Made by a program: the position numbers and the translations under genes. From assembly GCA_910577015.1 (NCBI GenBank), contig CAJTKU010000005.1, positions 118,536-182,535 on the forward strand: a DNA stretch of 64,000 nt, read 5' to 3'. Below, in pieces: positions 34,471-43,907 of this stretch. The first letter of the stretch is position 1, and each line of letters opens with the position of its first letter. Source of the DNA: an uncultured Lachnospiraceae bacterium. GTDB lineage: Bacteria > Bacillota > Clostridia > Lachnospirales > Lachnospiraceae. Under the pieces are notes generated by a model. That model saw nothing but the letters and a program-made list of their open reading frames with translations, did not search any database and was not told the origin of the DNA.

Positions 34471-35580
34471 TTAATTAACCGTAGTAAAGTTGACAGGAAG
34501 AATCAGATATATGTATTTTTCCTCTGCGTCCCTGATAAAACAAGGCGCTTTCGGATTTACAAGATAAATATTGATTTCTTCATCGTCAATCACACGAAGG
34601 GCGTCAATCAAAAACTTGGGATTAAAACCAATCATCATGTCTTTGCCGGTTTTTTCAATATCTATATCTTCATTCATGCTTCCTATTATGGAATTAATCT
34701 TTAACTCCATGGAATTATCTGCGATGTTAATAATAATCGGCTTTTTATCTCCTTCCTTTACAAGAAGGGTAGCCCTGTCTATACAATTTAAAAATTCTTT
34801 TTTGTTAATTCTTACTTTCGTCTCATAATCGCTGGAAAGCATCTGCTCTATGTTAAAATACTGGCCTTCTATCAATCTGGAAACAACAGTGGTATTGTCA
34901 AACTCAAAAACAATATGCTTCGGAGTAAAGAAAATATTGACATCCCTGTCTGCGTCTCCAGGCAGAATCTTGCTTATTTCATTTAACGTCTTTCCGGGCA
35001 CTACCACTTTCTTATCTTCATAACTGTTTTTTAACAGAATATTTCTAATGGAAATACGGTGGCCATCCAATGACACCACTTTTAATTTATTACCGCTTAT
35101 ATCAAAAAGCTCACCTGTCATTAATTTATTATTATCATTGTCGGCAATGGAAAAAATAGTCTGCCTAACGACTTCTTTTAAAGTAAACTGGGATATTACC
35201 AGACTTTCGCTTTTCTCTATTTGAGGAAGATAAGAAAAATCTTCGCCGGACTTACCAATAATATTAAATTTGGATTTTTCACAAGTTATCGTCGTTTTAT
35301 AATTGGAATCCGTTTCTATTTTGATATCATTGTCAGGAAGTTTTCTGACTATCTCAAGAAAAATCTTTGCATCCAGTGCAATAATCCCTTTTTCCTGAAT
35401 ATCTCCTTCTATAATGGTTTCAATACCCAGCTCCATATCATTGGCTGTCAGTTTTATCTCTCCGCCTGAAGCGTCAATCAGGATACATTCCAAAATTGAC
35501 ATGGTTGTTTTATTGGGAACCGCTTTGGAAACAATCTGCACACCGTTTAGCAGATTTGATTTTGAACAAACTAACTTCAT
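34471..35580 (-). CDS. dnaN: DNA polymerase III beta subunit (sliding clamp)
   Basis: A 369-residue clamp of three repeated domains (about 1-120, 125-245, 250-369) that encircles DNA and binds polymerase, DnaA regulators and repair proteins. It begins MKLVCSKSNLLNGVQIVSKAV and ends in the hydrophobic cleft motif YLILPV. It follows dnaA across a 277-nt gap that contains DnaA-box-like words. Confidence 0.98.
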   Translation of the reverse strand: MKLVCSKSNLLNGVQIVSKAVPNKTTMSILECILIDASGGEIKLTANDMELGIETIIEGDIQEKGIIALDAKIFLEIVRKLPDNDIKIETDSNYKTTITCEKSKFNIIGKSGEDFSYLPQIEKSESLVISQFTLKEVVRQTIFSIADNDNNKLMTGELFDISGNKLKVVSLDGHRISIRNILLKNSYEDKKVVVPGKTLNEISKILPGDADRDVNIFFTPKHIVFEFDNTTVVSRLIEGQYFNIEQMLSSDYETKVRINKKEFLNCIDRATLLVKEGDKKPIIINIADNSMELKINSIIGSMNEDIDIEKTGKDMMIGFNPKFLIDALRVIDDEEINIYLVNPKAPCFIRDAEEKYIYLILPVNFTTVN

Positions 35581-35755
35581 TGTGAATAACTCCCTTCCTG
35601 TTTAAAATGTATTGAGCAGCAAGCTTATATAAAAATATATATAAGAAATTAATAGTATTGTTAGTATAGGGTGTTGATATGTGTAAAACTTCTTTTATTA
35701 TAGCATTTATCGTGAAAAAATGATAGTAAAACGTTGTTGAAAACAAATAATAACT

Positions 35756-35833
35756 TATGGATAACTCTTTAGTTATTCACATCAGGTATTAGGTTGTTTT
35801 TTTCTTAAACATAGAAATCACATTTTTTCCACA
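35756..35833. promoter_or_regulatory. DnaA-box cluster between dnaA and dnaN
   Basis: TATGGATAA (35756-35764), TTATTCACA (35773-35781) and TTTTCCACA (35825-35833) each match the DnaA box TTATCCACA with about one mismatch. The rest of 35581-35857 is AT-rich and must hold the dnaN promoter, which I cannot place. With the cluster upstream of dnaA this gives a two-part origin. Confidence 0.65.
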
Positions 35834-35857
35834 AGGAAAAGTGGACATCTGTAAGGA

Positions 35858-37219
35858 TTAAGAAGGGTTTATTTTCTTTTTGATGATTTCTATTTTATTC
35901 TTAAGTTCTTCGTTTGTATTTAATTCTTCTGTTATTTTATTAACGCCGTGGATAATCGTTGTATGGTCTTTTTTTCCGAGCATTTTTCCAATACTCGTAA
36001 GAGATGTTGCCGTCATATGCCTGCACAGGTACATGACTATCTGGCGTGGCTGGACAAATTCGGAATTTCTCTTTTTTGAAGTAATATCTTCTGGATTTAC
36101 TCCAAAGTGTTCAGCAACTACGTTAATAATTAGCTGTGGAGTAATTTCTTTTGGTTTGTCAGGGTAGATGATATCTTTTAAGGCTTCTTCTGCCAGGGGA
36201 AAAGTAGGATTCACTTTGTTTAACTTGGCAAATGCTATTATTTTGTTGAAAGCTCCCTCCAGTTCCCTGATGTTGGATTTGATATTGGTTGCAATATATT
36301 TAATGATTTCTTCGTCAATTTCCATATCACAGGCTTCTGCATTTTTGCGCAGGATGGCCATTCTGGTTTCATAATCAGGCGGCTGGATGTCTGCAATCAG
36401 TCCCCATTCAAAACGGGAGCGGAACCTTTCTTCCAAAGTTGATATTTCTTTTGGAGGTTTATCTGATGACAGTACAATTTGTTTTCCGGCGGCATGCAAC
36501 ACGTTGAAGGTATGAAAAAACTCTTCCTGAGTACTTTCTTTTCCTATTATAAATTGTACGTCGTCTACCATAAGAACGTCGACTGTCCTGTATTTTTCCC
36601 TAAGCTTGGTCATGGCGGCTGCATTACCGCTTCTGATGGATTCGATTACTTCATTTGTAAATTCTTCGGAAGTAACGTAAAGTACTTTTGTTTCTGAATT
36701 TTGTTCCAATATAAAATGTCCTATGGAATGCATAAGGTGGGTTTTTCCCAAACCGGCTCCCCCGTAAAGATAAAGGGGATTGTATGCTTCACCGGGAGAT
36801 TCTGCTACAGCCAGGGAAGCGGAATGGGCAAACTTATTATTGCTGCCTACCACAAAAGTATCAAATTTGTATTTTGAGTTGAGATTGGCATTTTCATAAT
36901 TTATATTATAAACCGGTTTCAGGGTGGAAATATTTTTCCCTTCAGACAAAGCCAAAATATCTTTTTCCATAATAAAAGTGACATTGTAAGTATGGTTGAA
37001 CATTTCAGATATGGTAACCTGAAAAAAAGTTTTATATTTGTTGGATATATAAGAAAAAGCGCTTGCTTTATCGTTTGGTATCAGAATGTATACATTATCT
37101 CCTGACACACTGTGCAAGGAGAGCGGTTCAATCCATGTCTGAAAAGAAATATTGGATAAGCTGTATTCGCGTCTTACCGTTTCAATGATTTCATTCCATT
37201 GCTCTTTCATTACTTCCAT
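35858..37219 (-). CDS. dnaA: Chromosomal replication initiator DnaA
   Basis: A 453-residue initiator. The domain I helix is MKEQWNEIIETVRREYS. The AAA domain has Walker A GGAGLGKTHL and Walker B VDVLMVDDVQFI. Domain IV has the DnaA-box-binding signature GKKDHTTIIHGVNKI. An ATG three codons in (MKEQWNE) is an alternative start. DnaA boxes lie both upstream and downstream, so it can regulate itself and open the origin. Confidence 0.99.
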   Translation of the reverse strand: MEVMKEQWNEIIETVRREYSLSNISFQTWIEPLSLHSVSGDNVYILIPNDKASAFSYISNKYKTFFQVTISEMFNHTYNVTFIMEKDILALSEGKNISTLKPVYNINYENANLNSKYKFDTFVVGSNNKFAHSASLAVAESPGEAYNPLYLYGGAGLGKTHLMHSIGHFILEQNSETKVLYVTSEEFTNEVIESIRSGNAAAMTKLREKYRTVDVLMVDDVQFIIGKESTQEEFFHTFNVLHAAGKQIVLSSDKPPKEISTLEERFRSRFEWGLIADIQPPDYETRMAILRKNAEACDMEIDEEIIKYIATNIKSNIRELEGAFNKIIAFAKLNKVNPTFPLAEEALKDIIYPDKPKEITPQLIINVVAEHFGVNPEDITSKKRNSEFVQPRQIVMYLCRHMTATSLTSIGKMLGKKDHTTIIHGVNKITEELNTNEELKNKIEIIKKKINPS

Positions 37220-37280
37220 TTAAATACCTCTTTTCAAAACAAAAATTTCACTGTGGCTTTCAAACTTTCCCCTACATACC

Positions 37281-37309
37281 ATATTAATATAAATAAAAAA
37301 ATATTTCAA
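37281..37309 (-). promoter_or_regulatory. Candidate dnaA promoter
   Basis: On the minus strand, -35 TTGAAA and -10 TAATAT are separated by 17 nt and lie about 62 nt upstream of the dnaA start. The nearest perfect DnaA box begins 20 bp further upstream, which fits autoregulation. Confidence 0.45.
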
Positions 37310-37328
37310 ATAGAAGTTGACGCGTAAA

Positions 37329-37559
37329 TTATCCACATTATGTTGATAACTTGGTTTATAAGTTAACATATCGGTAATGATATAAAGAATAATATGTGTA
37401 TAACTTTTAATATTTTAAAAGGTAATTTTTTCTTATAAATATGGTAAAATGAATAATTTTCACATTACATGCACATTAAAATATTTACTTATCCACATTT
37501 TATTCACAAAATGTGGATTTTTTTATGTTAATTTATTTAGAAAAAAATGATGTGGATAA
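37329..37559. other. Replication origin oriC with DnaA boxes
   Basis: Perfect TTATCCACA boxes lie at 37329-37337, 37489-37497 and, inverted, 37551-37559. One-mismatch boxes are TGTTGATAA (37341), TGTGTATAA (37395), TTATTCACA (37500) and TGTGGATTT (37512). The 370-nt stretch between dnaA and the rpmH promoter is very AT-rich, with A/T runs at 37560-37600 that suit strand opening. Genes on both sides diverge from this point. Confidence 0.9.
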
Positions 37560-37601
37560 CTCTGAAAAATTTTTTTAAAACTTTTTTATTCCTTATTTTA
37601 C

Positions 37602-37630
37602 TTGACATTCTCGAATTTATCCAGTACAAT
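37602..37630 (+). promoter_or_regulatory. Promoter of rpmH operon
   Basis: A perfect -35 TTGACA and -10 TACAAT separated by 17 nt. The rpmH start follows 76 nt later. It abuts the DnaA-box cluster, the nearest box being 42 bp upstream. Confidence 0.8.
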
Positions 37631-37706
37631 CAATATGCTATTTTCTGAAAATAAGAATATTGTGAATGCCTTTATATAGAAGGTTTTGAAGAGGAGGTGT
37701 ACGGAA

Positions 37707-37841
37707 ATGAAGATGACATTTCAGCCAAAAAAAAGGTCAAGGTCTAAAGTTCATGGTTTCAGGGCCAGGATGAGTTCTTCCGGCGGAAGAAGAGTTTTAA
37801 AAGCAAGGCGTGCAAAAGGAAGACATAAATTATCAGCATAG
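37707..37841 (+). CDS. rpmH: 50S ribosomal protein L34
   Basis: A 44-residue very basic protein: MKMTFQPKKRSRSKVHGFRA, then RMSSSGGRRVLKARRAKGRH and KLSA. This is the complete L34 sequence pattern. A strong GAGGAGG site lies 10 nt upstream. It is the first gene rightward of oriC, as in nearly all bacteria, and is followed by a terminator that may attenuate rnpA. Confidence 0.97.
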   Translation: MKMTFQPKKRSRSKVHGFRARMSSSGGRRVLKARRAKGRHKLSA

Positions 37842-37866
37842 GTCACAGAAATGTGACCTTTTTTTC
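37840..37866 (+). terminator. Terminator/attenuator after rpmH
   Basis: AGGTCACA-GAAA-TGTGACCT, an 8-bp stem with a GAAA tetraloop followed by seven T. It overlaps the rpmH stop codon. Since rnpA begins 22 nt later with no room for a full promoter, partial read-through is likely. Confidence 0.85.
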
Positions 37867-37888
37867 TCTGAAAGATTAGGAGCCTGTT

Positions 37889-38233
37889 ATGAAATTTTCA
37901 GAGTCTTTAAAAAAAAATCGTCAGTTTCAGTTCGTGTACAGGACCGGTAAATCCAATGCAAACAAATACCTTGTAATGTATGTAAAAGAAAATGGCCTTG
38001 GTATTAACAGGATTGGAATCAGTGTTAGTAAAAAAGTAGGAAACAGTGTTGTGAGGCATCGCATAACAAGACTGGTAAGAGAGAGTTACCGATTACATGA
38101 AAACATATTCAATAGTGGTTTGGATATGGTAATCGTTGCGAGAGCGAATGCTGCATCAGTCGGTTTTTATGAAATTGAAAGCGCTTTGCTGCATTTATCA
38201 AAGCATCATGGTATTTTGAAAGTATATTTATGA
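37889..38233 (+). CDS. rnpA: Ribonuclease P protein component
   Basis: A 114-residue basic protein that helps RNase P RNA bind pre-tRNA. It shows FSESLKKNRQFQFVYRTGKS and the RNR box GNSVVRHRITRLVRESYRLHE. Its stop overlaps the yidD start by 4 nt (ATGA). Confidence 0.97.
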   Translation: MKFSESLKKNRQFQFVYRTGKSNANKYLVMYVKENGLGINRIGISVSKKVGNSVVRHRITRLVRESYRLHENIFNSGLDMVIVARANAASVGFYEIESALLHLSKHHGILKVYL

Positions 38234-38439
38234 AAAAAATGTTGATTGCAATGATACAATTTTATAGAAAATATCTTTCTCCTCTAAAAAAGACAAAATG
38301 TCCTTATACTCCTACCTGCTCCCAATACGGTTTGGAAGCGATAGAAAAATACGGCGCTTTTAAAGGATGCCTTCTGGCTGTCTGGAGGATATTGAGATGT
38401 AATCCGTTTTCTAAGGGAGGTTATGACCCTGTTCCTTAG
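38230..38439 (+). CDS. yidD: Membrane protein insertion efficiency factor YidD
   Basis: A 69-residue protein with the invariant CPYTPTCSQYGLEAIEKYG and NPFSKGGYDPVP at the C-terminus. It is membrane-associated and aids YidC-dependent insertion. It is coupled to rnpA by an ATGA overlap and followed by yidC after 38 nt. Confidence 0.96.
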   Translation: MKKMLIAMIQFYRKYLSPLKKTKCPYTPTCSQYGLEAIEKYGAFKGCLLAVWRILRCNPFSKGGYDPVP

Positions 38440-38477
38440 ATAAGATGCAATAAGAACCAAATCGAGAAAGGAAGAAA

Positions 38478-39791
38478 ATGACTGGTATATTATTGACTAA
38501 AAACAGTACCTTTATCATCAGCTGGGTTGCAAATTTACTTGGCCTTATTATGGAAGGTATTTTTAATGTTCTGAATTTAATAGGGATTCCGAATATTGGT
38601 CTATCTATTATTTTATTTACGATTGTTGTTTATTTATTGATGATGCCGCTTACCATTAAGCAGCAGAAGTTTTCTAAATTGTCTGCAAAAATGAATCCCG
38701 AATTACAGGCAATCAATGAAAAGTATAAAAACCGTAATGACAATGACTCCGTTATGCAGAGAAATGCGGAAACTCAGGCGATATATGCAAAGTATGGGGT
38801 ATCTCCTACAGGAAGCTGCCTGCAGCTTTTGATTCAGTTTCCTATATTGCTTGCATTGTATCAGGTTATTTACAGAATGCCTGCTTATGTAAGTAAAATA
38901 GGCAATACTTTCGGAGCGTTGGCTGACGAAATCATTAACAGGGGTCTTGTGGATACCGTAAAAGGTTTTACGGAAGCAGCGGCTTTTTCAAAAAATTTCG
39001 GTATCAATGAAAGAAATGCCATTATTGATGTTCTGAATAAAATGAATTCGTCAGATTTGCTTTCTTTTGCCCGGGAGAATGGTTTTGCTGATTTACAGTT
39101 AAACGGACATTATATTTTGTCCCAGGGTTCTGAAAGAGGTTTAATTGATATTTATAATAATTTTCTCGGACTTAATATGGCTAATTCCCCTTCTTCTGTT
39201 GTAAAAACAGCAATTGAAGCAGGCGCATGGGGTTTGGTTATAGCTGCAATTGCAATTCCTGTCTTATCTGCTGTGACGCAATGGATTAATTTGAAATTGA
39301 TGCCCCAGCAGGAAAAGAGCGGCAATAAAGGAGATATGGCGGATACCATGGCCGCTTCCATGAAAACCATGAATATGTTTATGCCTATTATGTCTGCAAT
39401 TTTCTGTTATATGCTTCCTGCCGGCATGGGTCTGTACTGGATAGCCGGTTCGGTTGTGAGAAGTATCCAGCAGATAGTTATCAATAAACATATTGATAAA
39501 ATGGATTTGAATGAAATCATGGAAAAGAACAAAGAAAAAAGCGCCAAGAAGCTTGAAAAGATTAAGGAAAATCAAGCCAAATTACAGCAATATGCCAATA
39601 TGAATACCAGGGGAATAAACAATGTGCAGAGTAAAAGCTATTCCCAGAGAACAAAAGAAGCTTTGGAAAAAACTTCAAATATAGATTCAGTTTCAAGTAC
39701 AAACGCTTCTTCAACTGCAAAACCGGGAAGTATGATGGCAAAAGCAAATATGGTAAAAGAATTTAATGAAAGAAATAACAAAGATAAGTAA
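38478..39791 (+). CDS. yidC: Membrane protein insertase YidC/OxaA
   Basis: A 437-residue insertase with five membrane spans. LSIILFTIVVYLLMMPLTIKQQKFS holds the first conserved region and GSCLQLLIQFPILLALYQVIYRMP the second; the last spans are around 280-345. A long extra loop (about 135-230) with helical content and a charged coiled-coil tail (345-437) make it longer than Bacillus SpoIIIJ. Unlike many Gram-positive homologues it has no lipobox. Confidence 0.95.
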   Translation: MTGILLTKNSTFIISWVANLLGLIMEGIFNVLNLIGIPNIGLSIILFTIVVYLLMMPLTIKQQKFSKLSAKMNPELQAINEKYKNRNDNDSVMQRNAETQAIYAKYGVSPTGSCLQLLIQFPILLALYQVIYRMPAYVSKIGNTFGALADEIINRGLVDTVKGFTEAAAFSKNFGINERNAIIDVLNKMNSSDLLSFARENGFADLQLNGHYILSQGSERGLIDIYNNFLGLNMANSPSSVVKTAIEAGAWGLVIAAIAIPVLSAVTQWINLKLMPQQEKSGNKGDMADTMAASMKTMNMFMPIMSAIFCYMLPAGMGLYWIAGSVVRSIQQIVINKHIDKMDLNEIMEKNKEKSAKKLEKIKENQAKLQQYANMNTRGINNVQSKSYSQRTKEALEKTSNIDSVSSTNASSTAKPGSMMAKANMVKEFNERNNKDK

Positions 39792-39808
39792 AAGAGGAGG
39801 AAAATAAG

Positions 39809-40447
39809 ATGGAATACAAAGAATTTTCTGCAAAGACAGTGGACGACGCTATTACAGCTGCATGTCAGGAATTTACGGTAACAAGCGACAGGCTTGATTA
39901 TGAAGTGATAGAAGAAGGTTCTTCCGGCTTTTTGGGAATAGGTTCCAAACCGGCAGTTATCAAAGCCAGGGTAAAAGAAGAAGTTAAAGAAGTTACGGTT
40001 ACCGATATGGCGAAACAGTTTTTAAAAGAAGTGTTTAATGCAATGAATATGGCTGTTGCGGTGGATGTGGAATATGATGAAGTCGAAAAGAATATGAACA
40101 TTGATTTGAGCGGAAATGAAATGGGTGTTTTGATAGGAAAAAGAGGACAAACTCTGGATTCCCTTCAATATCTGGTTTCTCTGGTAGTAAATAAAGGAGA
40201 AGAAGATTATATCAGGGTTAAAGTTGATACGGAAAATTACAGGCAGAGAAGAAAAGAAACCCTGGAAAATCTTGCAAAAAATATTTCATATAAAGTGAAA
40301 CGTACGAAAAGGCCCGTATCTTTAGAGCCTATGAATCCGTATGAAAGAAGAATTATTCATTCCGCATTACAAAATGACAGATATGTTACGACGCACAGCG
40401 AAGGGGAAGAGCCGTTCAGGCGGGTAGTGGTAACCTTAAAAAAATAA
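39809..40447 (+). CDS. jag: RNA-binding protein Jag/KhpB
   Basis: A 212-residue protein with three domains in order: Jag-N (MEYKEFSAKTVDDAITAACQ), type-II KH (GVLIGKRGQTLDSLQYLVS) and R3H (VKRTKRPVSLEPMNPYERRIIHSAL). KhpB works with KhpA on RNAs that control cell elongation and division. It follows yidC after 17 nt, and a terminator follows. Confidence 0.95.
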   Translation: MEYKEFSAKTVDDAITAACQEFTVTSDRLDYEVIEEGSSGFLGIGSKPAVIKARVKEEVKEVTVTDMAKQFLKEVFNAMNMAVAVDVEYDEVEKNMNIDLSGNEMGVLIGKRGQTLDSLQYLVSLVVNKGEEDYIRVKVDTENYRQRRKETLENLAKNISYKVKRTKRPVSLEPMNPYERRIIHSALQNDRYVTTHSEGEEPFRRVVVTLKK

Positions 40448-40462
40448 AGTAATGTTGATTGT

Positions 40463-40502
40463 CCTGTGTTTATGAAGTATAGTAAACACAGGATAATTTT
40501 TT
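40463..40502 (+). terminator. Terminator after jag
   Basis: CCTGTGTTTA and TAAACACAGG form a 10-bp stem with a 10-nt loop, followed by ATAATTTTTTC. It ends the rpmH-jag unit. mnmE starts 50 nt later. Confidence 0.85.
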
Positions 40503-40551
40503 CATGTTGTGACATTATGTGTTGCAGCAAAACTGCAACATGGAGGTTAGT

Positions 40552-41925
40552 ATGAAAACGGATACAATAGCAGCTATAGCAACTGCTCTTTCTGATTCAG
40601 GTATCGGAATTATACGTATCAGTGGAAGAGATGCCGTAGAAATAGTCGATAGAATTTATCTTTCCAAAAACAGAAAAAAGCATTTAAAGGATGTTGAAAG
40701 CCATACGATTCATTATGGTTATATTGTAGATAAACAGGATGAGATTTTGGATGAGGTTCTGGTTTCCGTTATGAAAGCTCCGAAAAGTTATACAGGGGAA
40801 GATACTGTGGAAATCAATTGTCACGGTGGGATTCTTATGTTAAATCGTATTTTGGAAACGGTTTTAAATTCCGGCGCCCGGATGGCGGAACCGGGAGAAT
40901 TTACAAAACGGGCTTTTCTAAATGGAAAGATGGATTTGACCAAAGCGGAAGCAGTTATGGATATTATTCATGCAAAAAACGAACTGGCATTAAAATCCTC
41001 CGTCAGTCAGTTAAAAGGTTCTGTTTCAGAAAAAATAAAAGCTTTAAGGGCTACAATTATATATGAAATTGCGTTTATAGAATCTGCCTTGGATGACCCG
41101 GAGCATATCAGTCTGGAGGGATATCCCGTACGCTTGAAAGAGAAAACAGAAAATTTATTAACAGAAATTGATAAGCTGTTACTTTCTGCAGATAATGGAA
41201 AAATGATGAAAGAAGGAATCAATACGGTTATTATAGGGAAGCCGAATGCAGGAAAATCTTCTTTCTTAAATTTATTGCTTGGAGAAGAAAAGGCTATTGT
41301 GACAGAGATTGCCGGTACGACCAGGGATATTCTCGAAGAACATATTCAGTTAAGCGGAATCGGTTTTAATATAATAGATACGGCAGGTATTCGTTCCACG
41401 GATGATGTGATTGAAAAAATAGGAGTGGAAAAAGCAAAAAAATATGCTGAAAAAGCAGATTTAATAATTTATGTTGTGGACAGTTCTATTCCTTTGGATG
41501 AGAATGATAAAAGTATAATGGATATTATCGGTGATAAAAAATGTATTGCATTATTAAATAAAACTGATTTGAAAGTGAAAGTAACGGAAAAAGAATTAAA
41601 GGATTCTTTTGTTATCATAAAAACATCAACGAAGGAAGCCACAGGTCTGGAAGAGTTTGAAGAAACAGTGAGGAAAATGTTTTTTCACGGGGAAATATCC
41701 TTTGACAATGAGGTTTATATTACCAATATACGCCATAAAGAAATGCTGGAAAATGCGAAAGATTCTTTGGTTATGGTGAAAAAAAGTCTTGAAGATAATA
41801 TGCCGGAGGATTTTTATTCCATTGATTTGATGAGCGCTTATGCTTCTTTGGGCCTGATTGTAGGAGAAGAAGTATCGGATGATTTGGTGGATGAAATTTT
41901 TTCAAAATTCTGCATGGGAAAATAA
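40552..41925 (+). CDS. mnmE: tRNA-modifying GTPase MnmE
   Basis: A 457-residue GTPase that with MnmG installs the aminomethyl-type group on wobble U34 of certain tRNAs. The N-terminal folate-binding domain has MAEPGEFTKRAFLNGKMDLTKAEAV. The G domain has GKPNAGKSS, DTAGI and NKTD. The C-terminus is FCMGK, the catalytic CxGK. The ATG at 40552 has GGAGG upstream and is chosen over one at 40519. Confidence 0.98.
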   Translation: MKTDTIAAIATALSDSGIGIIRISGRDAVEIVDRIYLSKNRKKHLKDVESHTIHYGYIVDKQDEILDEVLVSVMKAPKSYTGEDTVEINCHGGILMLNRILETVLNSGARMAEPGEFTKRAFLNGKMDLTKAEAVMDIIHAKNELALKSSVSQLKGSVSEKIKALRATIIYEIAFIESALDDPEHISLEGYPVRLKEKTENLLTEIDKLLLSADNGKMMKEGINTVIIGKPNAGKSSFLNLLLGEEKAIVTEIAGTTRDILEEHIQLSGIGFNIIDTAGIRSTDDVIEKIGVEKAKKYAEKADLIIYVVDSSIPLDENDKSIMDIIGDKKCIALLNKTDLKVKVTEKELKDSFVIIKTSTKEATGLEEFEETVRKMFFHGEISFDNEVYITNIRHKEMLENAKDSLVMVKKSLEDNMPEDFYSIDLMSAYASLGLIVGEEVSDDLVDEIFSKFCMGK

Positions 41926-41951
41926 ATTTGTAATAAAGACAGGGAGATTCT

Positions 41952-43907
41952 ATGAAACACAATGAATTGACGGATAAAGTGGATGTATGTGTAATTGGTG
42001 CAGGTCATGCTGGATGCGAGGCGGCGCTGGCATGTGCCAGGCTTGGTTTTGAAACGGTTATTTTTACGGTGAGTGTTGACAGTATTGCGTTGATGCCCTG
42101 TAATCCCAATATTGGAGGTTCTTCAAAAGGCCATCTGGTACGGGAAATAGACGCCCTTGGCGGGGAAATGGGAAAAAATATTGATAAGACTTTTATTCAG
42201 TCTAAAATGTTGAACCTGTCAAAAGGCCCGGCTGTCCATTCCCTAAGAGCCCAGGCCGATAAAGCGGAATATTCCCGTTCTATGAGAATGGTTCTGGAAA
42301 ATCAGGAGCATCTTACCATAAAACAGGCAGAAGTATGCGAATTGCTCTGGGAAGAGGATAAAATAAGCAGCAAGAAAAAAGTAACGGGAGTAAAAACATA
42401 TACTGGGGCAGTTTATGAATGCCGTTCTGTCATATTGTGTACGGGCACTTATCTTCGCGCCAGATGTCTGTGCGGGGAGTCTATTACATATACCGGACCG
42501 AACGGGTTGCAGGCTGCCAATCATCTGCCTGATTCCTTAAAAGAGTTGGGAATTACACTGAGAAGGTTTAAAACAGGCACGCCTGCCAGGATGGATAAAA
42601 GAAGTATCGATTTTTCCAAAATGGAAGAACAAACGGGGGATGAAAAAATTGTTCCTTTTTCTTTTTCTACGGATGCAGATTCCATCCAAAAAGAACAGGT
42701 ATCCTGTTATCTTACTTATACAAATGAAGAAACGCATGAAATCATAAAAGCAAATCTGGACCGTTCTCCCATTTATGCCGGTATTATTGAAGGAACCGGT
42801 CCCAGATACTGTCCTTCCATTGAAGATAAGGTAGTAAAGTTTTCTGACAAAAATAGACATCAGGTATTTATCGAGCCGGAAGGTTTGTTTACCAATGAAA
42901 TGTATGTGGGCGGGATGTCCTCTTCCCTTCCTGAAGATGTGCAGCTTAAAATGTACAGGACAGTACCCGGGCTGGAGCATTGTAAGATTGTCAGAAATGC
43001 TTATGCCATAGAATATGATTGTATCAATGCAAAACAGCTTTATCCCACTTTGGAATTTAAAAATGTTTCCGGATTGTTTGCCGGAGGACAGTTTAACGGA
43101 AGCAGCGGATATGAGGAAGCGGCAGCGCAGGGCTTGATGGCTGGACTTAACTGCGCGCTGTCCCTGCTTGGAAAAGAGCAGATTGTACTGGACCGCTCAC
43201 AGGCCTATATAGGAGTACTGATTGACGATTTGGTTACGAAAGATAATAGGGAGCCGTACCGCATGATGACATCCAGGGCAGAATACAGGTTGCTTTTAAG
43301 ACAGGACAATGCAGATTTGCGTCTCAGAAAAATAGGTTATGAAGCGGGTCTGGTATCTGAGGAAGATTATCAAAAGCTGTTAAAAAAAGAAGAACTGATT
43401 CAAAATGAAATCAAACGTTTGAAAGAAACCAAAGTTGGAGGTTCTGCAAAAATACAGGAATTTCTGGCTGCATATGGAAGTAATCCGTTAAAGACGGCTG
43501 CCTCATTGTCGGAGCTGATGTGCAGGCAGGAGCTTTCTTATTATGCTTTGGCAGAGATTGATACGGAAAGAACCAAACTGCCGAAAGATGTTGTAGAGCA
43601 GGTGGAAATTGAATTAAAATATGAAGGATATATAGAAAGACAAAAACGGCAGGTAGAACAATATAAGAAAGTAGAAAAGAAACTGATTCCAAAGGATTTG
43701 GATTATGATGACGTACAGAGCCTGAGATTGGAGGCCAGACAGAAATTGAAAGAATTTCATCCTGTTTCGGTTGGGCAGGCTTCCAGAATTTCAGGCGTAT
43801 CCCCTGCCGACATCTCCGTTCTTCTGGTATATCTGGAACAGTATAAAAAGGAAAAAGATGAAAAATGCAAAAATGAGGTAAATAATGAACATATCCCGAC
43901 AATTTGA
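41952..43907 (+). CDS. mnmG: tRNA uridine-5-carboxymethylaminomethyl modification enzyme MnmG
   Basis: A 651-residue FAD enzyme and partner of MnmE. The dinucleotide fold is VIGAGHAGCEAALACARLG. MPCNPNIGGSSKGHLVREIDALGG and RYCPSIEDK are family signatures, and GASGYEEAAAQG-like GSSGYEEAAAQGLMAG closes the FAD site. Its 3' end overlaps rsmG by 23 nt, which links their translation. Confidence 0.98.
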   Translation: MKHNELTDKVDVCVIGAGHAGCEAALACARLGFETVIFTVSVDSIALMPCNPNIGGSSKGHLVREIDALGGEMGKNIDKTFIQSKMLNLSKGPAVHSLRAQADKAEYSRSMRMVLENQEHLTIKQAEVCELLWEEDKISSKKKVTGVKTYTGAVYECRSVILCTGTYLRARCLCGESITYTGPNGLQAANHLPDSLKELGITLRRFKTGTPARMDKRSIDFSKMEEQTGDEKIVPFSFSTDADSIQKEQVSCYLTYTNEETHEIIKANLDRSPIYAGIIEGTGPRYCPSIEDKVVKFSDKNRHQVFIEPEGLFTNEMYVGGMSSSLPEDVQLKMYRTVPGLEHCKIVRNAYAIEYDCINAKQLYPTLEFKNVSGLFAGGQFNGSSGYEEAAAQGLMAGLNCALSLLGKEQIVLDRSQAYIGVLIDDLVTKDNREPYRMMTSRAEYRLLLRQDNADLRLRKIGYEAGLVSEEDYQKLLKKEELIQNEIKRLKETKVGGSAKIQEFLAAYGSNPLKTAASLSELMCRQELSYYALAEIDTERTKLPKDVVEQVEIELKYEGYIERQKRQVEQYKKVEKKLIPKDLDYDDVQSLRLEARQKLKEFHPVSVGQASRISGVSPADISVLLVYLEQYKKEKDEKCKNEVNNEHIPTI

